A stretch of DNA of 5,926 nucleotides from Pseudomonadota bacterium (GTDB lineage: Bacteria; Myxococcota; Bradymonadia; UBA4248). Below are positions 1 to 4,753 of this stretch, piece by piece. Made by a program: the position numbers and the translations under genes. The DNA is taken from the NCBI GenBank assembly GCA_017613855.1, contig JAGACY010000249.1, positions 1 to 5,926 on the forward strand, written 5' to 3'. Within the stretch, counting starts at the first letter, position 1. The number at the start of each line of letters is the position of its first letter. The notes under the pieces were generated by a model. That model worked only from the letters and a program-made list of their open reading frames with translations, was not told the origin of the DNA and did not search any database.

Positions 1-1434
1 AAGAGTGTTCTCTTTTTTTAATGCATGCCAGATATCGTTGCCGAGCAGGTTCTCAACGTTATCCTTGATAAAATCATATCCTTCTGATTGGGAATCGATT
101 TCAGATAATAATGCTTTAAATTGAGTTTCAAAATCAAAAGGTAAAGCCATCTCGCCCGATGTTTGGGATGGCTTTGATTCCTCGGGTGTATCCGAAGAAT
201 TCTTCTCTTTTATTTCTTCAGATTCCTCCGATTCATCATCAGATATGGCTGGCTCAAAGCGTGGCGTCTGATCCGGCAGGCGCTGCCAAAGCTCAATGTT
301 GCCATCTTGCCCATAATATTGAACATCCTTGAGCTTGGCAAAATAGGCTTCATCCGAAAGCGCTGCAACCAATCCCGTTAGTCGGCTGTCATAAACGGCA
401 TGCGAAAAATCTAAAAATCGATGACACAGTTCCTCCATGTCACATAAGCGGCTTTCGACATTGGGTTCGAGCATTTCGCGTAATGTTTGAACCAATGCTG
501 GCGGCATGTTCTGCATTTCGGGCTCAAAGATGAGATGGAAGTCTTTGACCGGCAGGTTGGCCGGTGAAATTCCCGTAATCAGATGAACTGCCACGGCTGC
601 CAGCGAATAGATGTCGCTTTGTGGGACTGGCTTGCCCATCAATTGCTCGGGAGGCATATAGCCATACGTTCCCGCAACGGTCGAACCGCCCCCCTGTACC
701 TTGGGACTTGCCACGGCCCCAAAATCGATTAGATACACCATGAATTCATCGCCACCCAGAGGCTTCAGAATGATATTCGATGGCTTGATATCCCTGTGAA
801 TGACGGGAGGATTGTGCAGCCACAACTTACCGATAATACCCAATAGCTGCAAAATGATATCATAAACCCGGTCCAGACTGAATCGATGTCCCGCTTTGAG
901 CATGTCATTGAGCGACTGTCCCGGTATGTATTCCTGCACAATATACGAACATGGCGGATCGTCTGTCAGACATTCAATCGCATCGTAAAAACGTGCAACC
1001 CCGCGTATTCTGAGCGATGACAAAACTTCGGCTTCCCGATGGAATAACTCGTAGGCTTTCCAGTTCGTTACCGATTCTATCATCAGCTGTTTTATCGCGA
1101 CCTGGAAATGATCTGCAGTGGTTTCGGCCAGATAGATTCGCCCCTGTGTGCCGTGCCCGATTTCTTGAATCAAGGTGTATTTATCACGCAAGGATGCTGG
1201 GGTGTCGATAGTAGGTGTCTGTCTTGCGGTTTGTGCGTCCGAGTTTTTCGGTGAACCTGCGGAAATGGGGGATGCATTTCTGACATCCTGTTCCCAGATG
1301 GCTTTGCGTTCATCGGTACCTTGAACTTCTGCCGATGGGCTGTCCTGCGTCTCTTGTAGCTCTTTTTCGGGCGTATCCAATGATTCAGTCGTATCTTTCT
1401 TCGATTGTTTCTGTTCGCAATTGCCAGAATCCAT
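1..1434 (-). CDS. Hanks-type Ser/Thr protein kinase, C-terminus outside window
   Basis: The minus-strand frame is open from ATG at 1434 to the window edge, giving 478 residues with no stop, so the gene continues to the left. Residues 1-80 are a polar, low-complexity leader rich in E, Q, S and T. The kinase domain spans about 86-335. It has the glycine loop GHGTQG (93-98), the ATP-binding lysine in AIK (K115), the helix-C glutamate in HREAE (E134), the catalytic loop HRDIKPSN (D215, N220), the metal-binding DFG (237-239), a GTYGYMPPE activation-loop end (PPE 261-263), SDIYSL (D274) and the late arginine R329. All catalytic residues are present, so phosphotransfer to Ser/Thr is expected. A strongly acidic stretch follows at about 397-420, then a region I do not recognise. 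No signal peptide or membrane helix is visible in this part, so it looks cytoplasmic so far. An in-frame ATG at 1467 would add 11 residues, but its purine-rich site sits only 3 nt away. The gene is divergent from the FKBP gene. Its substrate cannot be told from sequence. Confidence 0.95.
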   Translation of the reverse strand, partial: MDSGNCEQKQSKKDTTESLDTPEKELQETQDSPSAEVQGTDERKAIWEQDVRNASPISAGSPKNSDAQTARQTPTIDTPASLRDKYTLIQEIGHGTQGRIYLAETTADHFQVAIKQLMIESVTNWKAYELFHREAEVLSSLRIRGVARFYDAIECLTDDPPCSYIVQEYIPGQSLNDMLKAGHRFSLDRVYDIILQLLGIIGKLWLHNPPVIHRDIKPSNIILKPLGGDEFMVYLIDFGAVASPKVQGGGSTVAGTYGYMPPEQLMGKPVPQSDIYSLAAVAVHLITGISPANLPVKDFHLIFEPEMQNMPPALVQTLREMLEPNVESRLCDMEELCHRFLDFSHAVYDSRLTGLVAALSDEAYFAKLKDVQYYGQDGNIELWQRLPDQTPRFEPAISDDESEESEEIKEKNSSDTPEESKPSQTSGEMALPFDFETQFKALLSEIDSQSEGYDFIKDNVENLLGNDIWHALKKENTL

Positions 1435-1442
1435 TTGATTTA

Positions 1443-1447
1443 TCCTT
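1443..1447 (-). promoter_or_regulatory. Shine-Dalgarno site of the kinase gene
   Basis: On the minus strand AAGGA lies 8 nt before ATG 1434, which supports that start. The competing in-frame ATG at 1467 has GAGGA at 1471-1475 with only a 3-nt gap, which is too close for good initiation. Confidence 0.55.
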
Positions 1448-1505
1448 GCTGTTATTCTTTGAGGCATAAATCCTCTGCGTTTTAAATAACAAACCTAAGG
1501 CTGAT

Positions 1506-1535
1506 TTGCATTATCGTTTTGCACTGTGCTAGTAT
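1506..1535 (+). promoter_or_regulatory. Sigma70-like promoter of the FKBP gene
   Basis: TTGCAT (1506-1511) and TAGTAT (1530-1535) are separated by 18 bp. The -10 box is preceded by TGC, giving an extended -10 (TGCTAGTAT at 1527-1535). Transcription would start near 1542, leaving a leader of about 58 nt. The call assumes housekeeping sigma-factor consensus. No equally clear promoter was found for the divergent kinase gene. Confidence 0.5.
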
Positions 1536-1545
1536 AAGTCCCCTT

Positions 1546-1569
1546 CGGCGCGCTCATTATGGCGCGTCG
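1546..1569 (+). promoter_or_regulatory. Hairpin at the 5' end of the FKBP mRNA
   Basis: Bases 1546-1553 pair with 1562-1569 as an 8-bp, GC-rich stem with one G-U pair and an 8-nt loop (TCATTATG). It falls right after the predicted transcription start and about 20 nt before the Shine-Dalgarno site, leaving that site free. No T-run follows, so it is not a terminator. It could protect the 5' end of the mRNA or be part of a DNA operator; the role is inference. Confidence 0.4.
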
Positions 1570-1588
1570 TCTTTCATTCTCTCAAAAT

Positions 1589-1592
1589 AGGA
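1589..1592 (+). promoter_or_regulatory. Shine-Dalgarno site of the FKBP gene
   Basis: AGGA lies 7 nt before ATG 1600. It would be only 1 nt from the TTG at 1594, so the ATG at 1600 is the likely start. Confidence 0.6.
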
Positions 1593-1599
1593 ATTGCTC

Positions 1600-2706
1600 A
1601 TGTCTCAAATTCAAGCTCCTGCCGATGTCGCTGCTCCACCTGCTGATGCGCTCAAAACTGCATCAGGATTGTCTTATCTCATTTTAAAATCCAATCCCGA
1701 TGGCAAACAAATCGATGCCGGCGATTGGGTTAAGCTTCATTACACGGGCTGGACGACCGACGGTAAAATGTTCGATTCGAGCCATACCAACGATGAACCG
1801 GCCATTTTCCCGATTGATCAACTCATTCCGGGCATGAGTGAGGCATTGCAGCTCGGTCGCATTGGCGAGTCTCTCCGCGTATGGATTCCCGAAGAACTCG
1901 CTTATAAGGGCATTCAGGGAGCGCCGCAGGGTATGCTCGTTTTCGAGTTTGACATCCTCGATCTTGTAACGCCCGATACACCTGCATTTGAGCCCACTGC
2001 CAATGCCGTCCATCTGCACGATGGGTTGGCTTACGAAATTACGAGCCGTGGGCATGGCACCGATGAAATCAAGCCGAGCCAGGTCGTTTCGATCGATTTT
2101 ACCGGATGGCATGTCGCAACCAAAATGCTCTTCCATTCATCTGTACAAATGGGCGAGCCGCTCATTGGTCAGGTTAAGGCCATGTTCCCGGGGTTCAGCG
2201 AAGTGCTCGTACATGCACACGAAGGCGATAAACTCACGGTTTGGGTGCCCCAATCCCTGGGGATCGATCCCATGGGCAAAAATCTTCCGGGTATGCTCGT
2301 TTTTCGTGTAGAAATTCACGAAGTCCAGCCCGAACCCAAAGCCATCGAAGCGCCTGCCGATGTTGCTGCACCGCCTGCCGATGCCGAAATGACTGCGTCG
2401 GGTTTGGCTTCGAAAGTATTGGCCAAAGGTTCGGGGACGCGCCATCCGACAGCTACGAGCCGGGTGCGCGTTCACTATACCGGTTGGACGACCGATGGTG
2501 CGATGTTCGATTCGAGCGTCGTTCGCGGTGAACCCATCGATTTTGGCCTCAATCAGGTCATTGCAGGATGGACCGAGGGCGTCCAGCTCATGGTCGAAGG
2601 TGAGAAACGACGCCTCTGGATTCCCGAGAAACTCGCTTATCGCGGTATGCCCGGTGCACCTGCCGGTATGCTCGTTTTTGATGTCGAACTCATCGCGATT
2701 GTGTAA
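1600..2706 (+). CDS. Triple-domain FKBP-type peptidyl-prolyl isomerase
   Basis: This 368-residue protein has three FKBP domains in tandem (about 20-124, 138-243 and 265-368). FKBPs catalyse cis-trans isomerisation of X-Pro bonds and often act as folding chaperones. Domain 1 has HYTGW (47-51), MFDSS (57-61), LIPGM (75-79), LAYKG (100-104) and MLVFEFD (112-118). Domain 3 is the most canonical, with VHYTGW (291-296), FDSS (303-306), VIAGW (320-324), LAYRG (345-349) and MLVFDVEL (357-364). Domain 2 keeps the fold signatures DFTGW (166-170) and MLVFRVEI (232-239). However, the FDSS aspartate is histidine (FHSS, 178-181), the pocket Tyr of HYTG is Phe, and the AY pair is lost (LGID, 220-223). It is therefore probably inactive and structural or substrate-binding. 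Typical single-domain bacterial FKBPs are about 110-250 residues. No signal peptide is visible (starts MSQIQAPADV), so a cytoplasmic location is inferred. Short Ala/Pro/Asp linkers precede domains 1 and 3. The gene has its own promoter and appears monocistronic. Substrates are unknown. Confidence 0.93.
   Translation: MSQIQAPADVAAPPADALKTASGLSYLILKSNPDGKQIDAGDWVKLHYTGWTTDGKMFDSSHTNDEPAIFPIDQLIPGMSEALQLGRIGESLRVWIPEELAYKGIQGAPQGMLVFEFDILDLVTPDTPAFEPTANAVHLHDGLAYEITSRGHGTDEIKPSQVVSIDFTGWHVATKMLFHSSVQMGEPLIGQVKAMFPGFSEVLVHAHEGDKLTVWVPQSLGIDPMGKNLPGMLVFRVEIHEVQPEPKAIEAPADVAAPPADAEMTASGLASKVLAKGSGTRHPTATSRVRVHYTGWTTDGAMFDSSVVRGEPIDFGLNQVIAGWTEGVQLMVEGEKRRLWIPEKLAYRGMPGAPAGMLVFDVELIAIV
1615..1650 (+). 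repeat. Linker repeat, copy 1 (APADVAAPPADA)
   Basis: This encodes residues 6-17 of the FKBP protein, identical over 12 residues to residues 251-262. The DNA copies differ mainly at third codon positions. It sits just before FKBP domain 1 and is followed in both places by a TASGL motif. Confidence 0.85.
2350..2385 (+). repeat. Linker repeat, copy 2 (APADVAAPPADA)
   Basis: This encodes residues 251-262 between FKBP domains 2 and 3 and matches the N-terminal linker exactly at the protein level. It indicates that linker plus FKBP domain was duplicated as a unit. Confidence 0.85.
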
Positions 2707-2713
2707 TTTAATT

Positions 2714-2740
2714 CGTAATGCGTAATGCGTAATGCGTAAT
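2714..2740 (+). repeat. Heptamer tandem array, left (CGTAATG)
   Basis: Three perfect CGTAATG units and a 6-base partial copy lie head to tail. The unit is one base away from the reverse complement of the right-hand array's unit (GCGTAAT versus GCGGAAT). Confidence 0.9.
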
Positions 2741-2790
2741 TAAATGACAAAACTAAAGGGAAGGTTGATGCTTAGGGAGAATGGCAGGGC

Positions 2791-2983
2791 CGTCGCATTC
2801 TATAATCAGTTGACATGATGAGAAATGCAGGAAGCTAGTTGATTGCTTGTTCAAAGCCTTGAAAGGGCGATAAGAGTTCAGCCCGGGGTGGAGCGATAGT
2901 GCAACCCGGGTAAAAAAGATTATCCCCAATATTTTAGCCCTGAAAGAGCGACAGAGAAAAAACAAGAAAAAAAGAATGCGACG
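2791..2983. repeat. 11-bp perfect inverted repeat inside the intergenic block
   Basis: CGTCGCATTCT at 2791-2801 is the exact reverse complement of AGAATGCGACG at 2973-2983. The arms enclose about 171 bp that hold the direct repeats and the CCCGGG hairpin. The CGCATTC core of the arm resembles the heptamer unit of the flanking arrays. In RNA this could form a long closing stem; in DNA it could be the end pair of a small element. Confidence 0.75.
2856..2956. repeat. Direct repeat pair flanking a CCCGGG hairpin
   Basis: GCCTTGAAAGGGCGATAAGA begins at 2856 and GCCCTGAAAGAGCGACAGAG at 2937-2956. The copies match at 16 of 20 positions, 81 bp apart. Each can fold into a short stem around a GAA loop; copy 1 is GCCTT/AGGGC with one G-U pair. 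Between them CCCGGG at 2882-2887 pairs with CCCGGG at 2905-2910. No T-run follows the stem on either strand, so this is not an intrinsic terminator. From memory, GCCCTGAAAGGGCG-type motifs occur as dispersed intergenic repeats in some environmental bacteria; I could not check this. Confidence 0.65.
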
Positions 2984-3055
2984 CCTCTGCTCCACAATCC
3001 TTTGAAGTTAAAATGTTTCCAATTCTTTAGAAATGCCATTGAGGATGCCAGCATA

Positions 3056-3111
3056 ATTCCGCATTCCGCATTCCGCATTCCGCATTACGTATTGCCCATA
3101 ACGCATTAATT
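3056..3111 (+). repeat. Heptamer tandem array, right (ATTCCGC)
   Basis: Four perfect ATTCCGC units (3056-3083) are followed in the same 7-base phase by decaying units ATTACGT, ATTGCCC, ATAACGC and ATTAATT up to 3111. It is the inverted counterpart of the left array. It ends 80 bp before the chosen tolB start, so it probably borders or overlaps the tolB promoter. Confidence 0.9.
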
Positions 3112-3191
3112 TGTAACTTTAATGCATTTCGGCTATTTCTATGGCGTGCATATTCATGCACAAAGCCCTTTTACGAAATAGTCTCACCAAG

Positions 3192-4643
3192 ATGAAAAAA
3201 TACGTTCAAATACTTACAATTCTTGCGGTTTTTATCAGCATTCCTGCGCATGCAGACCCCAAGGATGACAAGGCCGTCGCCAAAGATGCGCTGGCCGCAC
3301 TCGCGGCGTCCGAAAAAGCCGTTCAAAATCCCGAGGCTGCAGCCGATCCGGGACAGAATTCTATCAATGAACAGGCCGTCAATCTCGGGGTCGATCCGCT
3401 CAGTCTCATCACGGTTACGCCCGGTGGGCCTCCTGTGCGCATTCCCATTGCGGTTCCGACTTCGCTCAAAGTCGGCGACAACCTTGACGAAGCGTCTCTT
3501 GGCAAAACCATTGCCGATGTCATTCGCAATGACCTCAATATGAGCGGTCTTTTCGAGGTTCTGCCTGTCGAAACCTATGGCCTCGTCGACTCAGCCAAAG
3601 AGGGGATTGCACCTTCGACGATTCAGTATGACAGTTGGTACAATGTCGGTGCATCGGTTTTGGTGAAGGCGCATTATACCGTCGAAAATGCCAAGGCGGA
3701 TTTCGGGTTTGATGTTTATAATATTGATGGTGCCACGACGGTGCCGCTCAATTTCGGCACGCGCAAGGTCACCGAAGCCAATGCCCGCGCGGTTGCCCAC
3801 GAATTCGTCAATAAACTCATCGGTTATTATACCGGCACCGATGGCTGTTTTGGTACGCGCATTCTCTTTGCGGCATCGGGTAAAAAGAATATGCGCACGA
3901 TTCGGTCGTTCGAAACCGATGGATATGGCTTATCTACTTATGATTTGCCCGAAGCTATCAATGTCATGCCCGAATGGGGGCCGGGCGGCAGTCTGTTGTT
4001 TACCCAGCTTTTGCCCAAAGGTGACAACATCTTTCATTATGCCGATAAGCAGCTCACCCAGCTCACCGATTTTGAAGGATGGGCTTCGGGGGCGGACTAT
4101 TGCTCCAAGAACGGGAAGATTGCTTTTACGGGCGCGCGCGAAGCCAATGGCAATATCTATATCATGAATGCCGATGGTTCCGATCTTGTTCAATTGACAG
4201 ATATGCCCGATTCGATTCAGACGTCGCCCTCCTGGTCACCCGATTGTTCTCGGCTGGCATTCGTCTCGAGCTATTCGGGAAAACCGCAGATTTACATCAT
4301 CAATGCCGATGGTACGGGCATGCGCCGATTAACCTGGGTAGGCAATTACAACACGACCCCGGACTGGTCGCCCAAAGGCGATCTCGTAGCCTTTACGGCA
4401 CGCGATGAACGCAATGTTTTCGATATCTTTACGATCAATGTCAATACGGGCGAAGTGACGCGTTTGACACAGGATCAGGGGCATAATCGCGAGCCTTCGT
4501 GGTCTCCCGATGGGCGTTATCTCGTTTTTGAATCGACGCGCGATGGCAAACAGCCACGCCTTTACCTGATGAATCAGGATGGCCGCTGGCAAACACGTCT
4601 TTCGGCTACCCCGGGGCTGCACACCCCAACGTGGCATAATTGA
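3192..4643 (+). CDS. tolB: Tol-Pal system protein TolB, periplasmic
   Basis: TolB is the periplasmic beta-propeller of the Tol-Pal system, which links the inner-membrane TolQRA complex to Pal and keeps the outer membrane tethered during division. Starting at ATG 3192 gives 483 residues and a clean signal peptide: MKK, a hydrophobic core, then PAHA with likely cleavage after A21. In-frame ATGs at 3141 and 3156 would only add residues before the basic MKK. No strong Shine-Dalgarno site is visible for any of the three. Residues 22-82 form an Ala/Asp/Glu-rich extension. The TolB N-domain covers about 83-215 (RIPIAVPTSL, then ADVIRNDLNMSGLFEVL). The propeller covers about 222-483, with PD40-type blades at SWSPDCSRLAFVSS (347-360), DWSPKGDLVAFTAR (391-404) and SWSPDGRYLVFEST (436-449), plus earlier degenerate blades. 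At 483 residues it is longer than the usual roughly 430, mainly from the N-terminal extension. Three cysteines (219, 304, 352) lie in the mature protein. tolQ, tolR, tolA and pal are absent on either side, so this copy stands alone. Confidence 0.9.
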   Translation: MKKYVQILTILAVFISIPAHADPKDDKAVAKDALAALAASEKAVQNPEAAADPGQNSINEQAVNLGVDPLSLITVTPGGPPVRIPIAVPTSLKVGDNLDEASLGKTIADVIRNDLNMSGLFEVLPVETYGLVDSAKEGIAPSTIQYDSWYNVGASVLVKAHYTVENAKADFGFDVYNIDGATTVPLNFGTRKVTEANARAVAHEFVNKLIGYYTGTDGCFGTRILFAASGKKNMRTIRSFETDGYGLSTYDLPEAINVMPEWGPGGSLLFTQLLPKGDNIFHYADKQLTQLTDFEGWASGADYCSKNGKIAFTGAREANGNIYIMNADGSDLVQLTDMPDSIQTSPSWSPDCSRLAFVSSYSGKPQIYIINADGTGMRRLTWVGNYNTTPDWSPKGDLVAFTARDERNVFDIFTINVNTGEVTRLTQDQGHNREPSWSPDGRYLVFESTRDGKQPRLYLMNQDGRWQTRLSATPGLHTPTWHN

Positions 4644-4661
4644 CCGGTGTGTGGAAGTCAT

Positions 4662-4704
4662 AAAAAAGGCGCGGTGTATTGTACGCATGTACAATAGCCG
4701 CGCC
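4662..4704 (-). terminator. Intrinsic terminator of the SH3b/peptidase gene
   Basis: On the minus strand a long stem (4704-4668) pairs GGCGCGGCTATTGTAC with GTACAATACACCGCGCC around a short ATGC loop, with a one-base bulge or mismatch. It is followed directly by six T (4667-4662). It lies about 50 bp after the minus-strand stop. On the plus strand no T-run follows, so it should not be an efficient terminator for tolB. Confidence 0.85.
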
Positions 4705-4716
4705 CGCAAAGGCGTA

Positions 4717-4740
4717 TTGGCCGCAGGCCAAAAGCCTGCG
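4717..4740. repeat. Two overlapping alternative hairpins in the convergent gap
   Basis: TTGGCC (4717-4722) can pair with GGCCAA (4726-4731) around GCA. CGCAGGC (4722-4728) can instead pair with GCCTGCG (4734-4740) around CAAAA. The two structures exclude each other. They lie between the minus-strand stop codon and its terminator. Whether they matter is unknown. Confidence 0.5.
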
Positions 4741-4753
4741 CCAGACAAATAAA

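Larger units (their letters stand above)
2707..3191. other. Gene-free, repeat-rich intergenic region
   Basis: About 485 bp lie between the FKBP stop and the tolB start with no convincing gene. The left edge holds a CGTAATG heptamer array, starting 8 bp after the stop. The right edge holds an ATTCCGC array in the opposite orientation. The core (about 2745-3054) contains an 11-bp inverted repeat, a pair of 20-nt direct repeats, a CCCGGG hairpin and several A-rich tracts. An 80-codon minus-strand reading frame (2995-2753) crosses it but is best explained by the repeats. The tolB promoter should lie near the right end. TTTAAT at 3118-3123 is a possible -10 box, but no good -35 partner is visible. 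No clear terminator for the FKBP gene was found. Confidence 0.7.

Noticed and set aside
1594..1599. TTG at 1594 as the FKBP start
   Set aside because: The AGGA site at 1589-1592 would be only 1 nt away, whereas ATG 1600 is at a normal 7-nt distance.
1684..2136. 150-codon minus-strand frame opposite the FKBP gene
   Set aside because: It is fully antisense to well-conserved FKBP domains 1 and 2, and its translation shows no recognisable motif. It is a shadow of the codon pattern.
2882..2917. CCCGGG hairpin followed by TAAAAAAG as a terminator
   Set aside because: The run after the stem on the plus strand is A, not T. On the minus strand the T-run lies before the stem rather than after it.
2753..2995. 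80-codon minus-strand reading frame in the intergenic block
   Set aside because: It lies entirely across the repeat core, has low-complexity K/F-rich composition and no clear ribosome binding site, and its LHPGLNSYRPF-like segment is just the translation of the CCCGGG/direct-repeat motif. It is more likely a by-product of the repeat.
2714..3111. CRISPR array
   Set aside because: The repeats are 7-mers with no spacers between units and the two arrays face opposite directions; no cas genes are present.
3141..3191. Upstream start for tolB at ATG 3141 or 3156
   Set aside because: These starts add residues before MKK and weaken an otherwise textbook signal peptide, and neither has a better ribosome binding site. 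Start 3192 is preferred, though 3156 cannot be fully excluded.
4329..4748. 139-codon minus-strand frame over the tolB 3' end and terminator
   Set aside because: It would run antisense through conserved TolB propeller blades and start next to the convergent gene's hairpins. There is no family resemblance.
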